Source: Proteobacteria bacterium SG_bin6 (GTDB lineage: Bacteria > Pseudomonadota > Alphaproteobacteria > Sphingomonadales > Sphingomonadaceae). From it: a stretch of 64,000 nt of DNA. The stretch's first letter is position 1. Every line of letters starts with the position of its first letter. A program made the position numbers and the translations under genes. The notes under the pieces are model-generated. The model ran no database searches and was not told the DNA's origin. It saw only the letters and a list, made by a program, of their open reading frames with translations. The stretch covers positions 113,473-177,472 of the forward strand of contig LWDJ01000004.1 of assembly GCA_002083435.1 (NCBI GenBank), in the 5' to 3' direction. Shown one piece after another: positions 9,777-20,933 of the stretch.

Positions 9777-10471
9777 CAGTGCCTCCGCTCGATCCGCTCG
9801 ACCAGACCGTCCTTGAAATGGACAATCGTGTTGGCGAACGCCGCCATATCGGGCTCGTGCGTCACCATCAGCACGGTGATGCCGCTCGTACGGTTGAGGT
9901 CGGTCAAGAGCTGCATGATCTCGATCGATCGTTCGGAATCGAGATTGCCGGTGGGTTCGTCGGCCAGCAGTACATCCGGGTTGGTGACAATCGCCCGGGC
10001 GATCGCAACGCGCTGCTGTTGGCCCCCCGAAAGCTCGGCCGGGGTATGGTCCCACCAGGGCTTCAGACCCACCTTGTCCAGCGCCGCAAGCGCGGTCGCG
10101 CGTCGCTCGCGCGCCGGATCACCGCGATAAAGCAACGGCAGTTCGACATTTTCGAGCGCGGTTGTGCGTGCAAGCAGGTTGAACCCCTGGAATACGAAGC
10201 CGAGATATTTGCGCCGCAGCAACGCGCGCTCATCGCGATCGAGATGCTCGACATGGACACCGCGGAACAGGAATTCGCCGGTGCTAGGGACATCGAGACA
10301 GCCAAGGATGTTCATCGTCGTCGATTTGCCCGAGCCCGACGGGCCCATCACCGCGACGAAATCACCCTTGGCGATCTCGAGATCGACTCCCTTCAATGCT
10401 TGGAACGCGGTCGCGCCCTGGCCATAGGTCTTGGCGACTCCCCGCAGCCGGATCAGCGGATCAGCGGCCAC
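9776..10471 (-). CDS. MacB/LolD-type ABC transporter ATP-binding protein
   Basis: A 231-residue nucleotide-binding subunit. Walker A is GPSGSGKST (~residue 44-52), the signature is LSGGQQQR, Walker B is VLLADEPTGNLD with the catalytic Glu, and the H-loop His is in MVTHEPDMA. The order RLRGVAKTYGQG...ALKGVDLEI is typical of the LolD/MacB/FtsE branch. The start codon is GTG at 10471, lying 11 bp inside the end of the adaptor gene. The stop overlaps the permease start by one base (TGATG), so the three genes are translationally coupled. It energises the permease encoded directly downstream. Confidence 0.94.
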   Translation of the reverse strand: MAADPLIRLRGVAKTYGQGATAFQALKGVDLEIAKGDFVAVMGPSGSGKSTTMNILGCLDVPSTGEFLFRGVHVEHLDRDERALLRRKYLGFVFQGFNLLARTTALENVELPLLYRGDPARERRATALAALDKVGLKPWWDHTPAELSGGQQQRVAIARAIVTNPDVLLADEPTGNLDSERSIEIMQLLTDLNRTSGITVLMVTHEPDMAAFANTIVHFKDGLVERIERRH

Positions 10472-11828
10472 CGCCAGCCCCGCCCGCCTTCGCCGCGCCG
10501 CCCTGTCGATTGGCGCCCGCCGCGAGTTGCGCAGTCACGACCCTCATCCCTGCCGTCAGCCCACCGCCGAGAACTTCGGTAACGGTGCCATTGGTGTTGC
10601 CGGTGGTGACCTCCACTTCCTTCAGATCGCCATTGGCCTGTTGCACATAGACGCTTTGCGTCGCGCCGCGGTTAAGCGTGGCGCCGCGCGGCTGATCGCC
10701 GCGACGGAAGCGCGGCGGGCCGAGCGCGCTGGCGATACCGCCGCCGCCGGCAGCGCCGCTGCCCTCGCCTGGGCGGAAGCGCAAAGCCGCATTGGGAACG
10801 AGCAGCACGTTGTTCTTCTGGGTGGTGGTGATATCGGCGGTCGCGGTCATCCCCGGGCGCAGCCGCAGTTTGGGATTATCGACCGCCAACACCGCGTTAT
10901 AGCTCACCACTTGGTTGCCCGTGCTGCTGGTGCTGGTCGTGCTGGTGCTCGATTGCGCCGACAGGTTCGAGCCCAGATCGACGCGGGTGATCGTCGCCGG
11001 GAAGGTCTCACCGGGGAAAGCATCGACGGTGAAGCGCGCCTTCTGTCCGGCCTGCACCTCGCCAACATCGGCTTCGTCGATCGCCACCTCCAGCTTCATC
11101 CGTGTCAGATCCTCGGCGATCACGAATAGCGTCGGCGTGTTGAACGAGGCCGCGACGGTCTGCCCCGGCTCCACCTGCCGTGCGAGCACGACACCATTCA
11201 CCGGCGAGCGGATCACCGCGCGCACCAGATTATATTCGTTTGACGAGAGCCCGGCGCGGGCCTGGGAAACATTGGCCTCCGCCGCACGCAGATTGGCGAC
11301 CGCGCGGTTCCGATCGGCAATTGCCTGGTCCATCTCGGTCTTGGACGGCACGCGGCCGCCCGACGCCTTGTTCACTTCCTCCAGCCGCTGCAGCTGCGCG
11401 CTCGATTGCGCGAGCGTGGCGCGCGCCTGCGCGACGGTCGCGATGTTGGCCGCGAGCTGCGCCTGCGTCTGGTTGACCGCATCGCGGAAACGCGAGGGAT
11501 CGATCAGCGCGATTGGTTGCCCCTTGGCCACCCGGTCATTCACGTCGACCAGCACCTTGGCGACAAGGCCCGACACTTCCGAACCGACATCAACTTGGTT
11601 GGTCGGCGCGAGCTTGCCGGTCGCCGAAACCGTGACGGTAAGCTCGCCGGGCGCCACCGTTTCCGTCTGATATTGGGTCTTTTCGGCGGGGCGCAGCAAC
11701 CGCATACCGAGAAGCGCAAGCAGCACCACGCCGAGCGCGATCAGCCCCCATTTAAGCCAGCGGCGCCAAGCAGGCACGGGCTTCACCCCCAAAAAGGCGT
11801 CGAGGTCAGCGCTTTGATCAGCCATCAT
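10461..11828 (-). CDS. MacA/HlyD family periplasmic adaptor subunit
   Basis: About 455 residues with one N-terminal membrane anchor (WLKWGLIALGVVLLALLGMRLL), a biotinyl-lipoyl-like half (ELTVTVSATGKLAPTNQVDVG), an alpha-hairpin coiled coil (~residues 90-190) and the second lipoyl half (IRSPVNGVVLARQVEPGQTV), followed by beta-barrel and membrane-proximal domains. Near the end are two low-complexity stretches: a Ser/Thr run around residue 300 (SSTSTTSTSSTG) and a Gly/Ala-rich tail. Two adjacent ATGs at 11828 and 11825 are available. A start at 11867 would run into the upstream gene and is less likely. It sits four bases after the NodT gene and bridges the ABC subunits to that outer-membrane channel. 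Confidence 0.92.
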   Translation of the reverse strand: MMADQSADLDAFLGVKPVPAWRRWLKWGLIALGVVLLALLGMRLLRPAEKTQYQTETVAPGELTVTVSATGKLAPTNQVDVGSEVSGLVAKVLVDVNDRVAKGQPIALIDPSRFRDAVNQTQAQLAANIATVAQARATLAQSSAQLQRLEEVNKASGGRVPSKTEMDQAIADRNRAVANLRAAEANVSQARAGLSSNEYNLVRAVIRSPVNGVVLARQVEPGQTVAASFNTPTLFVIAEDLTRMKLEVAIDEADVGEVQAGQKARFTVDAFPGETFPATITRVDLGSNLSAQSSTSTTSTSSTGNQVVSYNAVLAVDNPKLRLRPGMTATADITTTQKNNVLLVPNAALRFRPGEGSGAAGGGGIASALGPPRFRRGDQPRGATLNRGATQSVYVQQANGDLKEVEVTTGNTNGTVTEVLGGGLTAGMRVVTAQLAAGANRQGGAAKAGGAGGGR

Positions 11829-11832
11829 CGTC

Positions 11833-13317
11833 TCACTCGGCAGGGCGCGGCGGCTGGCCGTCGCCATGTTTCAGGGGTTGAGCGGTCGGCGCCGGGGCGT
11901 TGGCATCCCAACCGCCGCCCAGCGCCAGATAAAGTTGGCGCAGCGCCTGCGCCTCATCGGCTCTGGCCTGCGCCAGGCCCGATTGCGCCGACAGCAGCGA
12001 TGCTTCCGCGGTGTTGAGCGTGGTGATGTCTGTCAACCCCGCGCGATACTGGCTACGCGCCAGGATCGCGGCGTTATTCGACGCCTCCGCCGCCACCGCG
12101 AATTCGGCGCGGCGGGCTTGGGCGGTACGCAACGCGGTGAGTGCGTTCTCCACATCTTCCAGCGCGGTCAGCACCGCCGCCTTGTACGCGCCAAACGCCT
12201 GCTCGGCGGCCGCGCGGTTCGAGCGCACCACCGCACGATTGCGCCCAGCGTCGAAAATCGTCTGCGCGATTTGGCCGAAAATGCGGCCAGTGATGATATC
12301 GGTCAACTGTTCGAAGCTGCGGGCATTGGTGTTGATCCCGGCATTCAGCGTGAGCTGCGGCAGCAATTGCGCCTTGGCGACACCGATCCGCGCGGTCGCC
12401 GCCGCGAGATTGCGCTCGGCCGCCTGCACATCGGGGCGCATCCGCAATAGATCGGCGGGCAAGCCGACCGGCACCGCCCCCGGCCCTTGCGGAATCGGCT
12501 TGGTCGCCACGAGCTCAGCGCGCAACGCTCCCGGCGCCTGCCCGGTAAGCACGCCGAGCCGGTTGGCGGCCTGTTCAAAGCTCTGGTCGAAGCTTGGCAC
12601 TTGCGTCGCCGTCTGCGCCCGTTGCGCCCGGATCTGCTCGGCATCGAGCGACGACACCAGACCCGCCTGAACGCGGAAGCCCGCGATCTCCAGATTTTCG
12701 TCTTGCACACGCAGCGAACCGCGCGCGATTTCCGCCCCTGCTTGGGCGGCACGGGCAAGGATGTAATTGCGGACCACCTCACTGGCGACCGTCGCCTGTA
12801 CCTGCGCCAGATTATAGCCGCTGGCCTGATAGCTGCCGCGCGCCGCCTCGATCCCGCGCCGAACCCCGCCGAATACGTCGAGCGTGTAGGATGCGTCGCC
12901 GCCGAGTGCGTAATTTTCGTTGACGATGCCGGCATTGGTGATCTGGCCAAAGGTCTGGCCGCGAACGTTGATCTGCCGCGAATAGCTGCCCGTCGCCTGA
13001 ACGGTCGGAAACAGCCCGGCACGCTGCTGCACCAGCGCCTCGCGCGCCTGGCGCAGCCGCGAGACCGCCTGGGCGATGTCGAGATTATTCTTGAGCGCTG
13101 TGTCGACGATCGCATCGAGTTGGGGATCGCCGAAGCTCGTCCACCAGCGCGTTAGGTCGGGCCGCGCACCCTCGGGTGCTGGCGTCGTGAACGCGGCCGG
13201 CACACCAAGCGTCGCCGGCACGGGCTTACGGTAGTTCGGACCCACCGCGCACGCGGCGAGCGGGAGGAGCGCGGCACAAGCCATCCAGCTTCGGACCATG
13301 CCGACTGTGTGACCCAT
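11833..13317 (-). CDS. NodT/OprM-type outer-membrane efflux lipoprotein
   Basis: About 494 residues. It is a TolC-class channel subunit with a lipoprotein signal peptide: the lipobox LAAC at ~residue 20-23 precedes AVGPNYRKPVP, the standard opening of this family. Two OEP repeats follow, each with the helical pattern ending in LF or LTALEDVENAL. The ATG at 13317 is preferred because GGGGAG lies 8 bases upstream. An internal ATG at 13299 would also retain a usable signal peptide, while the upstream ATG at 13335 has no good ribosome site. First gene of the NodT-adaptor-ATPase-permease operon; it supplies the outer-membrane exit duct. Confidence 0.93.
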   Translation of the reverse strand: MGHTVGMVRSWMACAALLPLAACAVGPNYRKPVPATLGVPAAFTTPAPEGARPDLTRWWTSFGDPQLDAIVDTALKNNLDIAQAVSRLRQAREALVQQRAGLFPTVQATGSYSRQINVRGQTFGQITNAGIVNENYALGGDASYTLDVFGGVRRGIEAARGSYQASGYNLAQVQATVASEVVRNYILARAAQAGAEIARGSLRVQDENLEIAGFRVQAGLVSSLDAEQIRAQRAQTATQVPSFDQSFEQAANRLGVLTGQAPGALRAELVATKPIPQGPGAVPVGLPADLLRMRPDVQAAERNLAAATARIGVAKAQLLPQLTLNAGINTNARSFEQLTDIITGRIFGQIAQTIFDAGRNRAVVRSNRAAAEQAFGAYKAAVLTALEDVENALTALRTAQARRAEFAVAAEASNNAAILARSQYRAGLTDITTLNTAEASLLSAQSGLAQARADEAQALRQLYLALGGGWDANAPAPTAQPLKHGDGQPPRPAE

Positions 13318-13466
13318 GCAAAACGCTCCCCGCAACCCCGTTCTTGTCGCGATTTGTCGCGACCTGTTCGGGGGCGGCTATAAAGCGTTACGATCGCCGC
13401 GAAAGGCGCAATTTTCCATACCGGTAACGATTATCCACAGCTTTCACGGCTGACAGCGGCGGACAA

Positions 13467-15524
13467 TCACTCAATCTCCAATATTACTGCGTCGACCGCC
13501 AAACTGTCCCCGGGTTGCGCCTGCAGTGCCTTTACTTGCCCGGCCTTTTCGGCCCGCAGGATGTTTTCCATCTTCATTGCCTCAACCACGGCAAGCGGCT
13601 GACCGATCTCGACCCGGTCACCAGGCTTCACGTGCAGCTGGGTGAGCAGGCCCGGCATCGGGCAGAGCAGGAAGCGCGACAGATCGGGCGGCACTTTCTC
13701 GATCAAATGCCGCGCATAAGGTGCAACATGCGCGGGCAGCACCCGCGCGACATGGCTGACGCCCCGCGTCGTAAGCCGGTAGCCCGCGCGCACCCGAGCG
13801 AGCTTCACCACCAGCCGCTCGGCGGGTGTCTCGCCATCTTCGGCATAGAGCGTCGCCTCGATCAAGCGGTCCCCCGGGGTGTAAGCCACGTCCATGTCGA
13901 GCAGCGTGCCATCGACCGCGATCTCGTCCTCGGCGAGTTCAACCGCGTGATCGGCACCGGCAATCCGTACCACCCAATCGGCGGGCGGTAGCAGCCGCTT
14001 GCCGAGCTGCCCATCGATCCGCCGGGCGCGATCGGCCTCAGCGGTGGCGACAAAGGCGGCGATCGCAGCAAGCGTGCGCTTGAGCGAAGGGCTGGGGGAG
14101 GCGCCGTGGAAACCGTCAGGATATTCCTCGGCGATAAAGCCGGTGGTCAGCCGGCCTTCGCGATAGCGCGGATGCTGCATCAGCGCGGAGAGGAAATCGA
14201 GATTATGGCCCGGCCCCTCGATCTCGAACTCATCGATCGCGGCGATCTGCGCGTCGATCGCTTGCTCGCGCGTCGGCGCCCACGTGATCAGCTTGGCGAT
14301 CATCGGATCATAGAAGCGGCTGACTTCGCCACCCTCTGCAACACCGTCATCGACGCGGACATAGGCGCCATCTGCGGCAGACGACGCGGCAACGAATGGC
14401 TCCTCGGGATAGTCTGGCGCGTTCTGCTCAGGCCCGCCGTAACGCACCAGCCGGCCGATGCTCGGCAAGAACCCGCGATACGGGTCTTCGGCGTACACCC
14501 GGTTCTCGATTGCCCAGCCGTTCAGCCGCACGTCGTTCTGGGTGAAGCCCAGCTTCTCGCCCGCCGCCACGCGGATCATCTGTTCGACCAGATCGAGCCC
14601 CGTCACCGCCTCGGTAACCGGATGTTCCACTTGCAGACGGGTGTTCATCTCCAAAAAGTAGAAGCCCTGCCCGCTGGTGTCGGCGCCCGAGACGATCAGC
14701 TCGACCGTCCCCGCACTGTAATAGCCCACCGCCCGGGCAAGTGCGACCGCCTGCTCGCCCATCGCGTTGCGCATCTCGGGCGTGACGAAGGGCGAGGGCG
14801 CTTCCTCCACCACTTTCTGGTGGCGCCGCTGGACCGAACATTCGCGCTCGCCGAGATAGACGATGTTGCCGTGCTGATCGCCCAGCACCTGGATTTCGAT
14901 ATGGCGCGGCTGCTCGATGAATTTCTCGATGAACACCCGGTCATCGCCGAAGCTGGCCAGGCCTTCGCGCTTGGTTGCCTCAAACCCCTCGCGGACATCT
15001 TTCTCGCTGTACGCGAGCCGCATCCCCTTGCCGCCGCCGCCCGCGCTCGCTTTCATCATCACGGGAAAACCGATCTCGGCGGCGATCCGCACCGCTTCCT
15101 CGGTATCGGCGATCTCACCCAAATAGCCGGGGACGACATTCACCCCCGCCGCCTTGGCGAGCTTCTTCGATTCGATCTTGTCGCCCATCGCCGCGATCGC
15201 GCCCGGGGGCGGGCCGACAAAGGCGATGCCGGCCTCGGCGCAGGCCTTGGCGAAGCTCTCGCGCTCGGAAAGGAAGCCATAGCCGGGGTGGATGCAATCG
15301 GCGCCCGTCTCCTTGGCGGCGAGCAGGATCAGCTCGGCCTTCAGATAGCTCTCGCTCGCCGGCGCCGGCCCAAGCCGCACCGCCTCGTCCGCCAGCAGCA
15401 CATGCGGGCTGCGCGCATCGGCATCGGAGTATACGGCGACGGTCTTGATGCCCATCCGCCGGGCGGTGCGGATCACCCGGCAGGCGATTTCGCCGCGATT
15501 GGCGATGAGGATTTTGGTGAACAT
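13467..15524 (-). CDS. pccA: Propionyl/acetyl-CoA carboxylase biotin-containing alpha subunit
   Basis: A 685-residue biotin carboxylase plus biotin-carrier protein. It carries out ATP-dependent carboxylation of biotin and carries CO2 to the carboxyltransferase PccB. The N-terminal biotin-carboxylase domain runs MFTKILIANRGEIACRVIRT, has the Gly-rich ATP-grasp loop (MKASAGGGGKGMRLAY) and the LEMNTRLQVEHPVTEAVTGL segment. The C-terminal biotinyl domain contains the biotinylated Lys in VEAMKMENIL. Between them lies the BT-type linker typical of PCC. The start overlaps the stop of a 64-residue membrane protein (TAATG). It is the last gene of the propionate operon. Specificity for propionyl-CoA is inferred from the epimerase and mutase in the same cluster. 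Confidence 0.95.
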   Translation of the reverse strand: MFTKILIANRGEIACRVIRTARRMGIKTVAVYSDADARSPHVLLADEAVRLGPAPASESYLKAELILLAAKETGADCIHPGYGFLSERESFAKACAEAGIAFVGPPPGAIAAMGDKIESKKLAKAAGVNVVPGYLGEIADTEEAVRIAAEIGFPVMMKASAGGGGKGMRLAYSEKDVREGFEATKREGLASFGDDRVFIEKFIEQPRHIEIQVLGDQHGNIVYLGERECSVQRRHQKVVEEAPSPFVTPEMRNAMGEQAVALARAVGYYSAGTVELIVSGADTSGQGFYFLEMNTRLQVEHPVTEAVTGLDLVEQMIRVAAGEKLGFTQNDVRLNGWAIENRVYAEDPYRGFLPSIGRLVRYGGPEQNAPDYPEEPFVAASSAADGAYVRVDDGVAEGGEVSRFYDPMIAKLITWAPTREQAIDAQIAAIDEFEIEGPGHNLDFLSALMQHPRYREGRLTTGFIAEEYPDGFHGASPSPSLKRTLAAIAAFVATAEADRARRIDGQLGKRLLPPADWVVRIAGADHAVELAEDEIAVDGTLLDMDVAYTPGDRLIEATLYAEDGETPAERLVVKLARVRAGYRLTTRGVSHVARVLPAHVAPYARHLIEKVPPDLSRFLLCPMPGLLTQLHVKPGDRVEIGQPLAVVEAMKMENILRAEKAGQVKALQAQPGDSLAVDAVILEIE

Positions 15525-15718
15525 TAGCCCCTCTTTCGGCGACGAAATTGAATTAGCCCAAGAAGATAGGCAACAGCGCCGATCGCAAGCACTTCAAGCG
15601 CCGGCCTGATATCGGTTGGCGTGCCTGTCGGGCCGGCAAAGTTGTTCGTCAAAAATGACGTGGCCGTGAAGACCGCGGCACCCAGCCAAAAGAACAACAA
15701 AGTCCAGACGAGCTTCAC
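15524..15718 (-). CDS. Small two-helix membrane protein of unknown function
   Basis: A 64-residue protein with two predicted transmembrane helices: LVWTLLFFWLGAAVFTATSF (~3-22) and VLAIGAVAYLLGLIQF (~43-58), ending in a basic RRRKRG tail, so the C-terminus is likely cytosolic. Start is GTG overlapping the bioB stop by 4 bp (GTGA). Its stop overlaps the pccA start by 1 bp (TAATG). Both junctions argue strongly that it is a real gene translated within the operon. I do not recognise the family. A link to biotin or carboxylase function is only positional. Confidence 0.75.
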   Translation of the reverse strand: MKLVWTLLFFWLGAAVFTATSFLTNNFAGPTGTPTDIRPALEVLAIGAVAYLLGLIQFRRRKRG

Positions 15719-16757
15719 GCCGCTGCCATCGCCCGCATCGGCTCTTCGCCTTCCATCGCCTTCAGCCCCAGCTTGGCGAAGAGCGCGGCATCCTTCCCGT
15801 CACCGGGGTTGGCGGTCGTCAGCAGCGTATCGCCGGTGAAGATCGAGTTCGCGCCCGCGAGGAAACACAAAGCCTGGGTCGCATCGCTCATATGCTCGCG
15901 GCCGGCGGAGAGGCGCACCATGCTCATCGGCATGGTGATCCGCGCGACCGCGATCATGCGAACGAACTCGATCTCGTCCACCTTGGCGAGCGGGGTTTCG
16001 GCGAGCATGTCGCCGAGCGGCGTGCCGGGCACCGGCATCAGATCGTTGATCGGCACGCTTTCGGGATGGTGCGGCAAGGTGGCGAGCGCGTGGATCAGCC
16101 CCACCCGGTCCTCGCGCGTGTCGCCGATGTTGACGATACCGCCACAGCACACCGCCATGCCGGCGGCGCGGACATGGGCGAGCGTCTCCAGCCGGTCATC
16201 ATAAGTCCGCGTCGAGACGATATCGCCATAATGTTCGGGCGAGGTATCGAGATTATGGTTGTAGTAATCGAGCCCCGCCGCTTTCAGCCGCTGCGCCTGA
16301 TCGCCGCTCAGCATCCCGAGCGTCATGCAGGTTTCCAGGCCCAGCGCCTTCACGCCTTCGACCATCGCGCACACCGCGTCGATATCGCGGTCCTTGGGGT
16401 TGCGCCAAGCCGCCCCCATGCAGAAGCGCTGCGAGCCCGCCGCTTTCGCCTCGCGCGCGCGGGCTAGTACGGCTTCCACTTCCATCAGCTTTTCGGCCTT
16501 CAGCCCGGTGTCGTGATGCGCGGACTGGCTGCAATAGCCGCAATCCTCCGGACAGCCGCCGGTCTTGATCGAGAGCAGCCGGCAGAGCTGTACTTCGCCC
16601 GCAGCGTGGTGCGCGCGGTGGACTTCGGCCGCACGGAGGACGAGCTCGGTGAAGGGCAAATCGAACAATGCGGCGATCTCGGCGCGGGTCCAGTTGGTAC
16701 GGATACCGGCGAACGGCGCAGCAGGCGCGATCGGGGGCGACAGGGTGTCGATGGTAG

Positions 16758-16761
<4 letters not shown>
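15715..16761 (-). CDS. bioB: Biotin synthase (radical SAM)
   Basis: A 348-residue enzyme converting dethiobiotin to biotin by radical sulfur insertion. The radical-SAM cysteines are in GGCPEDCGYCSQSAHH (CxxxCxxC binding the 4Fe-4S cluster, ~residue 64-71). Downstream are the conserved YYNHNLDTSPEHYG and CCGGIVNIGDT stretches and a final LTTANPG region. Length is normal for BioB. It overlaps both neighbours (ATGA with the mutase gene, GTGA with the small membrane protein gene). Its presence inside the propionate operon places production of the cofactor next to the biotin-dependent carboxylase. No bioA, bioD or bioF is nearby. Confidence 0.96.
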
Positions 16762-18932
<2,171 letters not shown>

Positions 18933-18938
18933 GGTTGG

Positions 18939-18975
18939 CTTCCCTAACGGCTTTGGCGCCAAAGGGAAGCGGGTT
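18939..18975. repeat. Short palindrome between enoyl-CoA hydratase and mutase genes
   Basis: Contains the perfect 14-bp palindrome CTTTGGCGCCAAAG at 18951-18964, flanked by TTCCC and GGGAA arms and followed by GGGTTGGGGG. It occupies the 52-bp space upstream of the mutase start. It may be a diverged member of the REP-like family or an mRNA hairpin between the two cistrons; the role is unknown. Confidence 0.45.
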
Positions 18976-18984
18976 GGGGGCGGT

Positions 18985-19770
18985 TCAAGCCCCCTTGAAC
19001 GCCGGCTTGCGCTTCTGGAGGAACGCGACCGCCCCCTCCACCGCATCGGCGGTCGCGCCCGCCATCATCTGCCGCTCGGCCTCGCCATCGAGCGCGCTAG
19101 CGTAATCGCTCTCCAAGGCGGCCGCCAAGCCCTGGCGCATCAGCCCAAGCGCCACCGTCGGCCCCGCCGCCAGCCGCTCGGCAAGCGCCAAAGCCGTCGG
19201 CATCAACTCGGCATCAGGCACGCATTTGTGGATCAGCCCCCAGTCGACCGCGCGCGGGCCGTACACCCGCTCGCCGAGCAGCATCATCTCGGTCGCGCGC
19301 GCCTTGCCGACCAGCCGCGCAAGCATCCACGAGGCGCCGCCATCGGGGACGAGACCGATATTGACGAAGGCCTGCAGAAAATAGCCACTCTCGCCCGCCA
19401 CGCAGAAGTCGGCCGCAAGTGCCAGGCTGCAGCCGATACCGGCCGCTGCGCCGTTCACCGCGGAGACGATCGGCACCGGCAGCCGCGCGAGCTTGAGCAT
19501 CAGCGGATTATAGCCCGAGCGCAGCGCGTCGCCCGCGCGCTTGGCCGGACTCTGGCTCGCCGCTTGGTCGCGGCCCGCTAGGTCAGCTCCGGAGCAGAAG
19601 GCGCGGCCCTCGCCAGTGATCAGCACCGCCCGCGCCCCCTCGCGCGCGTCGAGCGCGGCGCCGATCTCGGCGAACATCGCTGGCGGCGCGGCGTTCAGGC
19701 GCTCCGGCCGGTTCAGCGTGACCACCAGTACATCGCCCTGCCGCTCGGCCCGGATCGTCTCGAATGTCAT
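18985..19770 (-). CDS. Enoyl-CoA hydratase/isomerase family protein
   Basis: A 261-residue crotonase-fold protein. The oxyanion-hole region is ITGEGRAFCSGADLAG and the second active-site loop is SAVNGAAAGIGCSLALAADF. The position usually holding the second catalytic acid reads IGLVPDGGASWMLARLVG, with Asp rather than the hydratase Glu. This resembles PaaG-type 2-(1,2-epoxy-1,2-dihydrophenyl)acetyl-CoA isomerases more than classical hydratases. An AGGAG ribosome site precedes the start at 19770. It lies in the propionate operon and could feed acyl-CoA degradation (for example phenylacetate or branched-chain routes) into propionyl-CoA. The exact substrate is not determinable. Confidence 0.88.
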   Translation of the reverse strand: MTFETIRAERQGDVLVVTLNRPERLNAAPPAMFAEIGAALDAREGARAVLITGEGRAFCSGADLAGRDQAASQSPAKRAGDALRSGYNPLMLKLARLPVPIVSAVNGAAAGIGCSLALAADFCVAGESGYFLQAFVNIGLVPDGGASWMLARLVGKARATEMMLLGERVYGPRAVDWGLIHKCVPDAELMPTALALAERLAAGPTVALGLMRQGLAAALESDYASALDGEAERQMMAGATADAVEGAVAFLQKRKPAFKGA

Positions 19771-19880
19771 CCACCCGCTCCTATCGTTACGGCAATGAGT
19801 ATGCGCTGAAATCGGCCCTCAAGCAACAATCATGGCGCAGTTTAGAATATCGGGTACGGCAAACTGGGACGCTACGGAAT

Positions 19881-20321
19881 TCAATGCGCGGCCTTGGGCG
19901 TTTCCATGATCTCGGTCAGCACCCCGCCCATGTCGCGCGGATGAACGAAGAAGATCGGCGTCCCATGCGCGCCGAGTCGCGGTTCGCCGAGCACGCGCTT
20001 GCCTTGCCCCTCGAACCAGGCCTTGGCCGCGTGAATGTCGGCCACTTCGTAACAGAGATGATGCTGCCCACCTTGCGGGTTCTTTTCCAGAAAGCTGGCG
20101 ATCGAAGTGTTACCAGGAAGTGGTTCGATCAACTCGATTTGTGTGCCGTTGGCCGCACCGTCGGCTCCGGGGGTGTCGATGAAGCAGACTTTCACACCTT
20201 GCTCGGGCAGGTCGAAGGGTTCGTGGATGTGCGTCGCGCCCATCACGTCGCGGTAGAAAGCGATGCTGCCGGCGATCGAGGGCGTCGCGACGCCGATATG
20301 GTTGAGGCGGCCGAGTTTCAT
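19881..20321 (-). CDS. mce: Methylmalonyl-CoA epimerase (VOC family)
   Basis: A 146-residue vicinal-oxygen-chelate protein that equilibrates (S)- and (R)-methylmalonyl-CoA between PccAB and the mutase. The opening LNHIGVATPSIAGSIAFYRD supplies the first metal His, GGQHHLCYEVADIHAA the second, and the C-terminal FVHPRDMGGVLTEIME the terminal metal-binding region with the conserved Glu. Length is standard. GGGATTAAGG directly precedes the ATG. It belongs to the minus-strand propionate cluster between the PccB and mutase genes. Confidence 0.94.
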   Translation of the reverse strand: MKLGRLNHIGVATPSIAGSIAFYRDVMGATHIHEPFDLPEQGVKVCFIDTPGADGAANGTQIELIEPLPGNTSIASFLEKNPQGGQHHLCYEVADIHAAKAWFEGQGKRVLGEPRLGAHGTPIFFVHPRDMGGVLTEIMETPKAAH

Positions 20322-20339
20322 CCTTAATCCCTTGGTTGT

Positions 20340-20477
20340 TCAGCGTGCGGCAGCGGCGGCGGCGATAGAGTTCTCGAGGCGAGAGACGCGATTACGCCGC
20401 CCGGTTTGCGCGTCGGCGAGCAGAGTAAGCGCGCTATTATTCGCGAGCAAAGCCGCCTCGGGGCGACGCGTCGTCAT
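20340..20477 (-). CDS. Possible 45-residue small protein, unrecognised
   Basis: An ATG at 20477 preceded directly by AGGGGG opens a 45-codon frame (MTTRRPEAALLANNSALTLL...) ending in a run of six alanines and Arg just 18 bp before the epimerase start. It fills most of the 174-bp gap between two co-directed genes. No family is recognised, the spacing of the purine-rich run to the ATG is too tight, and the composition is ordinary for the genome, so it may be chance. Confidence 0.25.
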   Translation of the reverse strand: MTTRRPEAALLANNSALTLLADAQTGRRNRVSRLENSIAAAAAAR

Positions 20478-20495
20478 CCCCCTGCCGGCGCGCCG

Positions 20496-20921
20496 CTAGC
20501 TGCAGCGACCCGACAAGCACGAGGCGTGCGACGCCACCCGTTGCCAGCGGCCTCCGATCAGCGAGTAAGGATGGGTATATTGCTCGCGAGCTTCCTCGAT
20601 CGGCTTTCCCTTGCTCTGCCAACGATAGAGCGCCTTGCCGGTAACGATCGCGGTGCTGCCAAGCACGCGCACATGCTGATCGCTATTCTCCACCACGAGC
20701 GGATGCCACCATTCGCGCAGGTCCTTCAGAAACTGATCGCGCGTCACGATCGCACCATTGGGGAGGGTCGATTCATAGCCTGGTGCTAGCGATGCTTCGA
20801 TCGTGCCGATGTCATTCTTCACCTGAGCGACGGCAATTGCCTGGTTCATTGCAAGAATATCGCCTCCGGGATCGGTGGCCGCCGGGTGAAGCATCGTGAG
20901 CGCCGCTGAAACAAGAATCAT
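20496..20921 (-). CDS. SnoaL/DUF4440-like (NTF2-fold) small protein
   Basis: A 141-residue protein with an NTF2-like pattern: an N-terminal helix (AMNQAIAVAQVKNDIGTIEASL), LAPGYESTLPNGAIVTRDQFLKDL and a C-terminal beta sheet ending in the usual WQRVASHAS. This matches DUF4440/SnoaL nuclear-transport-factor-like proteins, which can be enzymes or simple binding proteins. The first ~18 residues are hydrophobic and could be a signal peptide. It begins 12 bp downstream of pccB with GGGAGATGGAG ahead of the ATG, so it is probably in the same transcript. Its function in the propionate pathway is unknown. Confidence 0.75.
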   Translation of the reverse strand: MILVSAALTMLHPAATDPGGDILAMNQAIAVAQVKNDIGTIEASLAPGYESTLPNGAIVTRDQFLKDLREWWHPLVVENSDQHVRVLGSTAIVTGKALYRWQSKGKPIEEAREQYTHPYSLIGGRWQRVASHASCLSGRCS

Positions 20922-20933
20922 TGCTCCATCTCC